Origin: Pedobacter heparinus DSM 2366
GTDB lineage: Bacteria > Bacteroidota > Bacteroidia > Sphingobacteriales > Sphingobacteriaceae
Length of the DNA: 64,000 nucleotides
NCBI RefSeq assembly: GCF_000023825.1
Contig: NC_013061.1
Location: forward strand, 2,852,001-2,916,000
Reading direction: 5' to 3'
A program made the translations under genes and the position numbers. The notes under the pieces were generated by a model. That model was not told the origin of the DNA, made no database searches, and saw nothing but the letters and a program-made list of their open reading frames with translations. Shown piece by piece: positions 36,275 to 44,192 of this stretch; the first letter of the stretch is position 1, and the number at the start of each line of letters is the position of its first letter.

Positions 36275-36957
36275 GTACAGAGAAACTTGCCTTTATGATT
36301 GGACTGCTGGGCAGTGTGCATTGCATAGGCATGTGTGGTCCGCTGGCTTTTGCTGTTCCTTCTTTAAAAAAGGGCGGCCTTTTCCTGGTAGCGGATAAGC
36401 TGGTTTACCAGTTTGGGCGCATTGCAGCTTATTGTACCCTGGGGGTAATTGTTGGACTGATTGGCCAGCAGATCTGGCTGGCCGGCTTTCAGCAGGGCAT
36501 CAGCATTTTAAGCGGGGTACTGATTGTGGTGGCTGCCTGTTCCAGACTATTTAAGTTCAGTTTGTTCAACACACAATCGTCTTTTATGCTTGGCCCCTTT
36601 AACAGGGCTTTTAATTATGCGTTAAAACATAAGGCCAATCACTTGATCATTGGTTTTATCAATGGTTTTTTACCTTGCGGTTTTGTTTACCTGGCCCTTG
36701 CGGGAGCATTAAATACCAAGGGCATAGCAGATGCGGTAAGCTATATGTTCTGGTTTGGTTTGGGTACGCTGCCCCTGATGTTCATCGCTACGCTGGGCTT
36801 AGGTTTTACCGGTACGGTATTCAGGAAAAAAATTAACCGGGTAGTGCCTTATCTGATGTTGTGTATAGGACTGTGGTTTATACTGAGGGGCCTGTCGCTC
36901 GACATTCCTTATGTGAGTCCGCCGCCCCTGCAGCCCGGCATCAGCAACTGTAAATAA
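36271..36957 (+). CDS. TauE/SafE-like (UreH-domain) membrane protein of the cbb3 cluster
   Basis: A 228-residue inner-membrane protein with about six helices. It starts MSTEKLAFMIGLLGSVHCIGMCGPLAFAV; the SVHCIGMCGP motif with its His and two Cys is typical of the COG2836 group found beside cbb3 genes and may handle copper. A second motif, GFINGFLPCGFVYLALAGAL, repeats the Cys-Gly pattern near residue 135. The exact role is not known; related proteins are annotated as sulfite exporters on fold alone. It is the last cbb3 gene on this strand, coupled to ccoH by a 4-bp overlap. Confidence 0.86.
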   Translation: MSTEKLAFMIGLLGSVHCIGMCGPLAFAVPSLKKGGLFLVADKLVYQFGRIAAYCTLGVIVGLIGQQIWLAGFQQGISILSGVLIVVAACSRLFKFSLFNTQSSFMLGPFNRAFNYALKHKANHLIIGFINGFLPCGFVYLALAGALNTKGIADAVSYMFWFGLGTLPLMFIATLGLGFTGTVFRKKINRVVPYLMLCIGLWFILRGLSLDIPYVSPPPLQPGISNCK

Positions 36958-36961
36958 AACA

Positions 36962-36981
36962 GGCCGGTTTTGTAACCGGCC
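36962..36981. terminator. Convergent terminator after the cbb3 operon
   Basis: GGCCGGTT (36962-36969) pairs with AACCGGCC (36974-36981) over a TTGT loop. It lies between the converging TauE-like gene and hemN and could serve both. There is no strong U-tract on either side. Confidence 0.55.
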
Positions 36982-36994
36982 CGCGAGTGGAGCA

Positions 36995-38359
36995 TTAATC
37001 TGCCATACTGAATACCTGCTTTTCAGGTTGTTTTTCCCACAACCGGGCATCCAGCGTCATACATATATTTCTCAGGAAACGTTTACCAAATCCGGTGACA
37101 CGCAATTCACCGGCCGATAAAAACACTAACCCGTCCTGAGCGAGCCAGCGCATTCTGATCAGTCCCTCTGCCAGGGCCTCATTTTCTTCTTCTGCCAAAG
37201 TCCATGAAGTATACCCGCGGCAGATGATGTTCAGAATATGTTTGCGGATCAGCAGATCCGTTTCAGTTAAGAGGTGCCCTTTAAATACCGGGAACAATCC
37301 CTTGTTTACCATATCGGTATAGGTTTCGACAGTCTTTACATTCTGGGCAAAGGCATTCCAGCTGTCGCTGATCGCAGATACCCCCAGGCCTATGGTTAAC
37401 CGGCTGTACTGGTCTGTATAGCCCATAAAATTGCGGTGCAGACTGCCCTTTTGATCCGCTTCGTACAGGCTATCCGTTGTCAAAGTAAAATGGTCCATTC
37501 CGATTTCAGTATAGCCACCTTCTTTGAGGAGTTTGCGGCCCAGCTTATACAACTCTTCTTTAGATTCAGGAGCGGGCAAATCACTTTCTGTATAACGGCG
37601 CTGACCTGGTTTAACCCAGGGCACATGGGCATAGCTGTAGAAGGCAATCCGGTCCGGTCTTAACCTCAATACCTCTTCAATGGTATCGGCAAGGCCTGAA
37701 AAGCTTTGATGCGGCAAGCCATAGATCAGGTCGTAATTAAGAGACTTATAGCCATTTTCGCGTGCCTTCCGGGAGATTTGTTCTACCTGCTCTACCGTTT
37801 GTACCCTGTTGATGATCAGTTGTACCCTTGGGTCAAAATCCTGGATACCAAGACTCAGCCTGGTGAAGCCCAGCTGGTTTAAGGTGATCAGATGTTCGGT
37901 TGTTGTATTTGCCGGATGCGCTTCAAAGCTAAATGCCGCATCTTTATGCACAACAGCATCCTTCAATATACCCTTAATTAAAAATTCGAGGTTTTGGGCA
38001 TTAAAAAAAGTTGGTGTACCTCCTCCGAGATGTAATTCCCTGATGAGCGGTTTGGTTTTAAACTGTTTTAAATAAAGCTGCCATTCTTTTAAGAGGGTAT
38101 CGACATAAGGTTTTTCTACCTGGTGGTTCTTTGTGATCCTGGTGTTGCAGCCACAATAGGTACACAGGCTTTCGCAAAAAGGTAGGTGGATGTATAAGCT
38201 GATGCCATCCTTTTGATTGCTTTCATCGAATGAGCCCACAACAGCGCTGCACCATTCATCGGCATTAAAATTATCTTCGTTCCAATAAGGTACTGTAGGA
38301 TAACTGGTGTAACGGGGGGCGGCAATATGGTATTTTTGTCTGATAATATTAGTGTTCAT
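36995..38359 (-). CDS. hemN: Oxygen-independent coproporphyrinogen III oxidase HemN
   Basis: Radical-SAM enzyme that decarboxylates coproporphyrinogen III without oxygen, supplying haem at low oxygen. I start at MNTNIIRQKYHIAAPRYTSY (ATG 38359, 454 residues), since the longer frame reads into the upstream gene. The cluster motif is Cys62-x3-Cys66-x2-Cys69 in FCESLCTYCGC, followed by ELHLGGGTPTF and NYDLIYGLPHQS. The start RYTSYPT marks true HemN rather than the HemW homologues. It overlaps the preceding small gene by 11 bp, so its translation is coupled to it. Neighbours are an oxygen-sensing pair and cbb3 oxidase. Confidence 0.95.
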   Translation of the reverse strand: MNTNIIRQKYHIAAPRYTSYPTVPYWNEDNFNADEWCSAVVGSFDESNQKDGISLYIHLPFCESLCTYCGCNTRITKNHQVEKPYVDTLLKEWQLYLKQFKTKPLIRELHLGGGTPTFFNAQNLEFLIKGILKDAVVHKDAAFSFEAHPANTTTEHLITLNQLGFTRLSLGIQDFDPRVQLIINRVQTVEQVEQISRKARENGYKSLNYDLIYGLPHQSFSGLADTIEEVLRLRPDRIAFYSYAHVPWVKPGQRRYTESDLPAPESKEELYKLGRKLLKEGGYTEIGMDHFTLTTDSLYEADQKGSLHRNFMGYTDQYSRLTIGLGVSAISDSWNAFAQNVKTVETYTDMVNKGLFPVFKGHLLTETDLLIRKHILNIICRGYTSWTLAEEENEALAEGLIRMRWLAQDGLVFLSAGELRVTGFGKRFLRNICMTLDARLWEKQPEKQVFSMAD

Positions 38360-38825
38360 GGGTATGAGCGCTATGATGAGCAGAAGCAGTTGGTTTAACT
38401 TTATCGCAGGCTTTTGAACAAACGCAAGCCTGGCCCAGACAGCGTTTTTGCTGCCATTTATCAAGATTTATAATGGTTTCTTCTGCCAATGCCATCGGCA
38501 ATTCGGAATTACTAAGCCTATGAAGTGCAGTAACCGGCACACTGGCAATGCGCATGGCCCTTTTGGCTGCTGCATCCTGGTCTATATGCGCCGTTGAAAC
38601 AGAACGTGTGGCAATGTATTTTACCCCCAGATCGGCCAGTTTGCCGATGACATCTGCAGAGACGATGTCATCTTCAAACACAATTACAGCTTCCTTTCCT
38701 GCAGCATAACTTACGGTATCGGTACTGAGCACATTAGAGATCAGCGTGATCTCGTGTTTTTTATGATTGGCAATTGCCAGGGGTTCTTTTTCGAATGACT
38801 TTATACTGTACGCAACTACTTTCAT
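38349..38825 (-). CDS. D-lactate-dehydrogenase N-lobe-like protein with Cys/His-rich tail
   Basis: A 158-residue protein. Residues 1-98 (MKVVAYSIKSFEKEPLAIAN, HEITLISNVLSTDTV, KEAVIVFEDDIVSADVI, LGVKYIATRSVSTAHIDQDAA) resemble the first lobe of D-2-hydroxyacid dehydrogenases of the LdhA type. The NAD-binding domain and catalytic His/Glu are missing. Instead there is a helix and a tail with Cys129-x4-Cys134-x-Cys136-x3-Cys140 and five His in the last nine residues, a likely metal or iron-sulfur site. The 11-bp overlap with hemN and its place below an FNR-type regulator point to a job in low-oxygen haem or metal metabolism, not lactate. Function unproven. Confidence 0.7.
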   Translation of the reverse strand: MKVVAYSIKSFEKEPLAIANHKKHEITLISNVLSTDTVSYAAGKEAVIVFEDDIVSADVIGKLADLGVKYIATRSVSTAHIDQDAAAKRAMRIASVPVTALHRLSNSELPMALAEETIINLDKWQQKRCLGQACVCSKACDKVKPTASAHHSAHTHEH

Positions 38826-38832
38826 GCAAATC

Positions 38833-38855
38833 TGATTATTGAATAATCAAAATTA
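38833..38855 (-). promoter_or_regulatory. Promoter box and 17-bp palindrome before the LDH-like/hemN genes
   Basis: On the minus strand TAATTTTG (38848-38855) is a perfect TAnnTTTG box. Directly downstream, over the presumed transcription start, lies the perfect palindrome TGATTATTGAATAATCA (38833-38849), ending 8 bases before the ATG. The half-site spacing is wider than that of FNR, so it may bind another dimer or act as a repression site. Confidence 0.45.
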
Positions 38856-38909
38856 ACAGTCCTGCAGCGCTCAAAGAATGAGGTGAATCAGAGAGAAATG
38901 TGATGTTGA

Positions 38910-39968
38910 TCAGTTTTTCATCTGTTGGAGTTTCAGTTCATCGGTGACAATGATCTGGCTGCCTTTCTTTTCTATCAGGCCCTCGTCCCTGAAATCGCTC
39001 AGGATACGGCTTACGGTTTCCGTGGCCATACCAGCCATAGCGGCCAGGTTATCCCTGGATATTTTTAAATTCAAAACAGCACCAGACTTTTCCTGTTTGC
39101 ATAAGCGGATCAGCACTTCGGCCATCCTTTTTCTTACGGAATGGTAAGCCAGCTGTAACAGTTGTTCTTCCTTGCTGCGCAGGTTATTGGAGAGGATGCG
39201 GATAAATTCTTTGGCCACATCAGGGTATTTATTCAGCAATGCTTCTACCATTTCTTTTGGCAACAGGCATACGGTGGTATCTTCCAGGGCCTCGGCTGTT
39301 TCGGCATAAGGTTCGTGCCCTAAAAGTGCAGGGATACCAAAATATTCTTCTGCGTTATAGAGTCCTGTAAGCAGTTCACGGCCATCCTCACTCAGCTTAA
39401 TGGTTTTGACCTTTCCGGTCAGTACCAGGTAAATACCCTGAACAGCGTCGCCTTCATAATAGATCACCTGTTTTTTCTTCACATTCCGCACTTTGCGGTC
39501 GGCTATCATTTTCTGGAGTTCGGCCATGCCCGAATTGCTTCCGAGCAAGGTACTGAGTTTGTCGAGCGATTGGCTGTAAAACAGTTCCTGTTTGTCTTTT
39601 TTACTGAGCCTGCTTTCAATGGCGTTCAGCAGTTCTACATCGTCAAAAGGTTTGGTCAGGTAATCATCTGCTCCCATTTCCATACCTTTGCGCATGTCGA
39701 TCCGTTCTGCTTTTGCGGTTAAAAAAATAAAGGGGGTTGCTGCAGTTTTAGGGTTTTTATTTAAGAGGTATAATACACCATAACCATCCAGTTCGGGCAT
39801 CATGATGTCGCAAAGCACCAGGTCTGGCAGGTGTTTTGCGGCCAGTTCCATTCCTACTTTTCCATTATGGGCCTGTAAAACCTCGTAATTGGCCAGTTCA
39901 AGTATTTCAGCGGTACTCTCTCTGATGTCTTCATTATCTTCAATAATCAGTATGCGTGTTCTCTTCAT
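38910..39968 (-). CDS. Receiver-CRP/FNR fusion response regulator
   Basis: A 352-residue regulator joining three modules. Residues 1-120 are a CheY-like receiver with phospho-acceptor Asp54 (VLCDIMMPELDG), acid pair Glu10-Asp11 and the TKPF Lys. Residues about 145-265 are a cyclic-nucleotide-binding-type barrel (VIYYEGDAVQGIYLVLTGKV). The end is a CRP-type winged helix with RDNLAAMAGMATETVSRIL; the recognition helix Glu317-x2-Ser320-Arg321 is the FNR pattern that reads TGA half-sites. It lacks the FNR N-terminal cysteines, so oxygen input must come by phosphorylation. It overlaps the sensor kinase gene by 4 bp. Confidence 0.92.
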   Translation of the reverse strand: MKRTRILIIEDNEDIRESTAEILELANYEVLQAHNGKVGMELAAKHLPDLVLCDIMMPELDGYGVLYLLNKNPKTAATPFIFLTAKAERIDMRKGMEMGADDYLTKPFDDVELLNAIESRLSKKDKQELFYSQSLDKLSTLLGSNSGMAELQKMIADRKVRNVKKKQVIYYEGDAVQGIYLVLTGKVKTIKLSEDGRELLTGLYNAEEYFGIPALLGHEPYAETAEALEDTTVCLLPKEMVEALLNKYPDVAKEFIRILSNNLRSKEEQLLQLAYHSVRKRMAEVLIRLCKQEKSGAVLNLKISRDNLAAMAGMATETVSRILSDFRDEGLIEKKGSQIIVTDELKLQQMKN

Positions 39969-41149
39969 CTGTTAAAGGAAAGTTTAAAGGTGGTTTCTTT
40001 ATTGACGACACTTTCGAAATGGAGCCTGCCGTTCATAAGTGTGGCGTACCGGAGTACAATATTTAAGCCCAGGCCCGTACCGGGGATATTTCCTGTATTG
40101 TTTGCCCTGAAAAAAGGCTGGAACAGATGTTTCTGGTCAGCTTCGGGGATACCGATACCATTGTCTTTTACCATGATGGTACATTCATGTTCGTTGATCT
40201 CTGTATTAAATTCTATAAAGGTATGTTCACCGGAATATTTGATGGAATTGGAGATCAGGTTGATCATACAGTTCCTGATCAGGTTCTGATCGAGCTCGGT
40301 CACACTTTCCAGTCCCGTATGCTGATAAATGATGTGCTGTTCCTGTTTGGCGATCATCTGCATCTCTTCCGTTACTTCTTCTGCCAGTTTGACCAGGTCA
40401 AAAGAAATAAAAGCCGGTTCAACGATACCGGCCTCCAGCCTTTCGAGCGATAAAAAATCATTTAGAATGGTCGTTAAATTTCCTACTGCATTTTTGATTT
40501 TACCCACATGCTTGATGATGTTCTTGTTGTTAAAGGGCTGGGCATATTTTTCAATAAGAGAAGAAGAAAGCTGTACAGAGCTCAGTGGTGTCCTGAATTC
40601 ATGAGAGGCCATAGATACAAACCTGCTTTTCATCTGGTTCAGCTCTTTTTCTTTTTCCAGTGAGAGGCTCACCTCTTCTTTGGCTTCGCTTAGGGCCCGC
40701 ACTGTTTTTCTTAAGGATTTGGTCCGTTCTTCTACCAGTTCTTCCAGTTCGGCCGCATATTCACGCAGGCGTTCTTCGGCTTCTTTTTCTTTGGAAAGAT
40801 CATGTATAAAACCTGTATAAATGATCCGGTCGTCGTATTGCACCTCACTTACGGCCAGACGAAAAGGAAAAGTGCTTCCATTTTTTCTCAGCCCCCTTAC
40901 TTCACGTCCTTTGCCAATGATACGTTTTTCACGAGTAGTCTGGTACCTGTGCAGATAACCATCGTGGCCGCTTTTATCCGGTTCGGGCATCAGCATATTG
41001 ATGTTCCGGCCTTTCACTTCTTCCAGGGTATAACCAAAAAGTTTAAGCGCAGCAGGGTTAAGGCTTTCGATATGCCCCCTGTTGTCGATGGTAATGATAC
41101 CATCAATGGCCGTTTCAATAATGGCTTCTAATAATCGGACTTGCTCCAT
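39965..41149 (-). CDS. FixL-like haem-PAS sensor histidine kinase
   Basis: A 394-residue soluble kinase. The PAS domain (1-120) follows FixL closely: GRNINMLMPEPDKSGHDGYL and RYQTTREKRIIGKGREVRG. The haem-ligating His of FixL is conserved as His62 (SGHDGY) and the Arg that contacts bound oxygen as Arg82 (GKGREV). A coiled coil (125-170) leads to the H-box SMASHEFRTPLSSVQ and an ATPase domain with N, G1 and G2 boxes (ENxx region NLISNSIKYS, DNGIGIP, GTGLGLNI). Oxygen on the haem would switch the kinase off. Its partner is the overlapping receiver-CRP gene. No membrane helices. Confidence 0.88.
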   Translation of the reverse strand: MEQVRLLEAIIETAIDGIITIDNRGHIESLNPAALKLFGYTLEEVKGRNINMLMPEPDKSGHDGYLHRYQTTREKRIIGKGREVRGLRKNGSTFPFRLAVSEVQYDDRIIYTGFIHDLSKEKEAEERLREYAAELEELVEERTKSLRKTVRALSEAKEEVSLSLEKEKELNQMKSRFVSMASHEFRTPLSSVQLSSSLIEKYAQPFNNKNIIKHVGKIKNAVGNLTTILNDFLSLERLEAGIVEPAFISFDLVKLAEEVTEEMQMIAKQEQHIIYQHTGLESVTELDQNLIRNCMINLISNSIKYSGEHTFIEFNTEINEHECTIMVKDNGIGIPEADQKHLFQPFFRANNTGNIPGTGLGLNIVLRYATLMNGRLHFESVVNKETTFKLSFNR

Positions 41150-41191
41150 AACTGATCTTCATCAATAAAAATTATGTTTTTTGATGGTTTA

Positions 41192-41257
41192 CAAATATAT
41201 AAATTCTGAGCAGCTATGATTTATGGCATCAGTCATATTTAAAAGTGATGACCATCA
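41192..41257. promoter_or_regulatory. Divergent control region with FNR-like site
   Basis: The 162-nt gap between the FixL-like gene and the 593-residue unknown gene has TGAT-GACC-ATCA at 41246-41257, an FNR-type core palindrome. A minus-strand TATATTTG box (41192-41199) serves the kinase. On the plus strand TATTTTG at 41282-41288 would put the palindrome centre near -42 for the unknown gene, the class II activation position. Confidence 0.5.
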
Positions 41258-41311
41258 TATTTTAACCTGAAAATAGTCTGCTATTTTGCAGCTGAACCTT
41301 ACACTGATTCC

Positions 41312-43093
41312 ATGTACCATACTTTTCACATTCCTGTTCTTGGCCTGGGTTATTCTATAGATACGCCTCTAAAAGTAGCCAGGTATGGAATTTCTTCTGT
41401 TGTTTCCATTGTAGATGATGAGCTGACCGAGCGCATGCGCAAGTTTCATTCGGCAGCACAGCAGGAAGATTATACGCTTATTGCCAAAAAGGAAACCGAC
41501 TGCCGGGCCTTAAGGATAACCGCTTATTTGAACCTGCTGGACAAGCTGGTGAAGGGGCAGTTTGAAGCGATGCTGGGCAAAGCGGATGAGCCGGCCGGAG
41601 ATTTTCATACCTACTTTGAACTGCTGCCCGACGATTCGGTTTTAAAGCTGGAATATACTGAAATGCTGAAAATGACAGATCCTGCAGCCAGAGCGACTGC
41701 ACTTTTTGCTTTAAAGCAAAAGATGAGCCCCGGTTCAATTGATGTAAACATCATGTCGAAGGTGGACAAAGCCAATTACAACGGCCAGGACGAATACCTT
41801 GGCGATGCCTATACTGATGCCCTGGCTGCCATGCGGGGTTTTGCCAATAGCCGGCTTAATGCTGCCGTAATTATTTCTGCAGGACTGAACCCCAGGCTAT
41901 ATAGCTATATGGAGCAATGCACAGATTTTTATCCGGATGCCTCGGGAACGATCAATAAGCAGATCATCCTTAAAGTAAGTGATTTCCGTTCGGCCACGAT
42001 TCAGGCTAAGTTACTGGCCAAAAAGGGCTTATGGGTAAGCGAATTCAGGGTTGAATCGGGGCTGAACTGCGGGGGCCATGCTTTTGCTACCGAAGGTTTT
42101 TTACTGGGGCCGATATTGGAAGAGTTTAAGGAGAAACGCAGCGCATTGCTGGAGGAGCTGTATGAGGTATACGGTATGGCCCTTACTGCAAAACACAGGG
42201 CTGTCCCCTCAAAACCTTTGCAGCGGATTACTGCCCAGGGTGGTATTGGTACGGCCGAGGAGCACCGGTTTCTGCTGAATTATTACCAGCTGGATGCTGC
42301 AGGATGGGGCAGCCCCTTTTTACTGGTGCCGGAAGCTACAAATGTAGATGATGATACCCTGGAAGCACTTGTTAATGCAGAACAGGAAGATTTTTACCTG
42401 AGCAATTCATCGCCCTTGGGCGTCCTATTTAACAGTTTTAAGCAAAGCAGTATGGAACAACAGCGGCTGGATCGGATTACAAAAGGGCGACCGGGAAGCC
42501 CCTGTACCAAGAAATTTTTATGTACGAACACGGAATTTACAGCATTACCGATCTGCACGGCATCCAGGGAATATCAGCATTTAAAACTTAAAGAACTTGA
42601 AAACCAGGCTTTACCGGCAGCCGAATATCAGCAACAGTTTGAGGCCATAACTGAAAAAGTATGCCTTTGCGAAGGATTGTGTGCTGCTGTATATTTAAAA
42701 AACGGCATGCTAAAGTCTAAGGAAAGCAAGGCGGTCAGTATTTGTCCGGGACCAAACCTGGCTTATTTTTCTGGAAAATACAGTTTAAAGGAGATGGTAC
42801 AGCACATTTATGGAAAAACAAATTTACTGACTACCGTAAACCGCCCCAACCTGTTCATTAATGAACTGAACCTTTACATCGATTACCTGAAAAAAGACAT
42901 CTCAGCACAGCTGAGCGACCTGAACACTAAAAAAATAAAATACTTTACCAAGTTTAAGGAACAACTGGAACAGGGTATCAGCTATTACAAACAGCTGCTG
43001 CCGGTATTGAAAGAACAGAGCAGCATTTCTGTACATGAAGTTTACAAGCAGCTGCTGCTGGCAGAGCAGCAGCTGGAAAATTGTAAAGTATAA
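41312..43093 (+). CDS. Conserved cysteine-rich protein of unknown function, TIM-barrel-like
   Basis: A 593-residue cytoplasmic protein. I recognise it as a conserved Bacteroidota family without a known role. The start MYHTFHIPVLGLGYSIDTPL and segments VESGLNCGGHAFATEG (248-262) and ITAQGGIGTAEEH (306-318) followed by WGSPFLLVPE recall the phosphate-binding ends of FMN TIM barrels such as nitronate monooxygenase. The C-terminal part has seven Cys (398, 404, 415, 451, 453, 457, 478), in GSPCTKKFLC, LPICTAS, VCLCEGLC and SICPGPN, a plausible iron-sulfur site, and ends in a long helix. A FNR-like site upstream ties it to the low-oxygen set. Confidence 0.75.
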   Translation: MYHTFHIPVLGLGYSIDTPLKVARYGISSVVSIVDDELTERMRKFHSAAQQEDYTLIAKKETDCRALRITAYLNLLDKLVKGQFEAMLGKADEPAGDFHTYFELLPDDSVLKLEYTEMLKMTDPAARATALFALKQKMSPGSIDVNIMSKVDKANYNGQDEYLGDAYTDALAAMRGFANSRLNAAVIISAGLNPRLYSYMEQCTDFYPDASGTINKQIILKVSDFRSATIQAKLLAKKGLWVSEFRVESGLNCGGHAFATEGFLLGPILEEFKEKRSALLEELYEVYGMALTAKHRAVPSKPLQRITAQGGIGTAEEHRFLLNYYQLDAAGWGSPFLLVPEATNVDDDTLEALVNAEQEDFYLSNSSPLGVLFNSFKQSSMEQQRLDRITKGRPGSPCTKKFLCTNTEFTALPICTASREYQHLKLKELENQALPAAEYQQQFEAITEKVCLCEGLCAAVYLKNGMLKSKESKAVSICPGPNLAYFSGKYSLKEMVQHIYGKTNLLTTVNRPNLFINELNLYIDYLKKDISAQLSDLNTKKIKYFTKFKEQLEQGISYYKQLLPVLKEQSSISVHEVYKQLLLAEQQLENCKV

Positions 43094-43104
43094 GCTGCAA
43101 CTGC

Positions 43105-43746
43105 TTACTTTTGGGAATACGAGGCCAGTAATATATCCATATCCAGCATCAGCTGTTGTACTTCCTTATCCTGTGTGCCATCATAGAAACCACGGATGCG
43201 TTTTTCTTTATCTACCAGTACCAGGTAGCCCTGATGGATAAAACCACCAGGCGCAGCTTTATCCTCTTGAGCGGAGACCAGGTAATTTCGTTCGGCCAGG
43301 GCATAGATTTCATCCCTGCTGCCCCATAGATATTCCCACTGGGTTCCTTTTACCCCCAGTTTAGCGGCATAAGCTTTCATCCTGGATGGGGTATCGTATT
43401 TCACATCGATGGTATGCGAAGCCAGTTTAACCTGGGGGTTACCCAGGTACTTATTATAGACCTTTAACAGGTTGCGGTGCATGGTTGGACAAATGGTTGG
43501 GCAGGAAGTGAAGAAAAAATCGGCCACGTAAATACAGCCTTTAAAATCATTTTCTGTAACCACTGCACTGTCCTGGTTTAGCAGCCTGAAAGGCGGAATG
43601 GTCCGGAAAACCGTATCCTTTACCGTTTTACCATCCATTACCTTTTCGCCTACTTCCATTTGCATGAAAGGGAGCTGCTGCGCTTTATCTTTACAGCCAT
43701 ACAAGCTTAAGGACAGCAGTATGATGCAGGTGAATGTCTTGCGCAT
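43105..43746 (-). CDS. SCO1/SenC family copper chaperone lipoprotein
   Basis: A 213-residue thioredoxin-fold protein that passes copper to oxidases. The lipoprotein signal ends in LSLYGC, so it is anchored outside the inner membrane. The copper site is complete: FFFTSCPTICPTMH (Cys-x3-Cys) and the distal His in ASHTIDVKYDTP. It is the last gene of a leftward group with a lipoprotein, a BNR-repeat protein and a TonB receptor, and it overlaps its upstream neighbour by 1 bp. A second Sco gene with the same layout (TVF-TIP-F-LLNQDS) lies at 62902. Confidence 0.93.
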   Translation of the reverse strand: MRKTFTCIILLSLSLYGCKDKAQQLPFMQMEVGEKVMDGKTVKDTVFRTIPPFRLLNQDSAVVTENDFKGCIYVADFFFTSCPTICPTMHRNLLKVYNKYLGNPQVKLASHTIDVKYDTPSRMKAYAAKLGVKGTQWEYLWGSRDEIYALAERNYLVSAQEDKAAPGGFIHQGYLVLVDKEKRIRGFYDGTQDKEVQQLMLDMDILLASYSQK

Positions 43747-44180
43747 TACTTTCCGAATTTACTTAGATAAGCAGCCGAGGATCTGATCTCCTTTTTGTAA
43801 AGGCTGTCGACCGCAACAATCTTTACCATTTCGTCTTTAAAATACTGAATGGCTGCCTCATTTGATTTTCCGGTTACATCAGGTTCAAATTTGTGCATCC
43901 AATCGTCCATGCTGTCTTCTGCTTTGGTAAGCTGAGCGATCAAAGCTGTTATTGTAGCTTTTTCTGCTGTGGTATCTATTTCAGGAAATTTAGCTTTCAA
44001 GCCTTTTAAATCCTTTAATAAGGTATCCAGTTTCATCTGGTTGTTTACCACTACCCCCTGATCGGCCATGACCACATCATGAAATTTCATTACTTCATCC
44101 CGTTTGGTCTTATAATCTACACCTAGCTTACAGGCAGCTGCTGCCAGGATGACCAGTAAAATCCCTATTGTTCTTTTCAT
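43746..44180 (-). CDS. Helical lipoprotein of unknown function
   Basis: A 144-residue lipoprotein (signal MKRTIGILLVILAAAAC, Cys17). The mature part is almost all helical and charged: KTKRDEVMKFHDVVMADQG, LDTLLKDLKGLKAKFPEID, AEDSMDDWMHKFEPDV. Relatives are often labelled viral A-type inclusion protein, a name based on coiled-coil similarity only. It has Met and His residues (FHDVVM, DDWMHKF) that could bind copper, which its neighbours suggest, but that is speculation. It sits between the BNR-repeat gene and sco. Confidence 0.7.
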   Translation of the reverse strand: MKRTIGILLVILAAAACKLGVDYKTKRDEVMKFHDVVMADQGVVVNNQMKLDTLLKDLKGLKAKFPEIDTTAEKATITALIAQLTKAEDSMDDWMHKFEPDVTGKSNEAAIQYFKDEMVKIVAVDSLYKKEIRSSAAYLSKFGK

Positions 44181-44192
44181 CTCTTTATGTTG

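Noticed and set aside
38349-38825. Broken D-lactate dehydrogenase pseudogene
   Set aside because: The frame is intact, ends in an ordered Cys/His tail and overlaps hemN in the manner of a coupled operon gene; no remains of the NAD domain follow.
43083-43116. Hairpin AAGTATAAGC/GCTTACTT between converging genes
   Set aside because: The arms pair only with a 2-nt bulge and there is no U-tract; too weak to list as a terminator.
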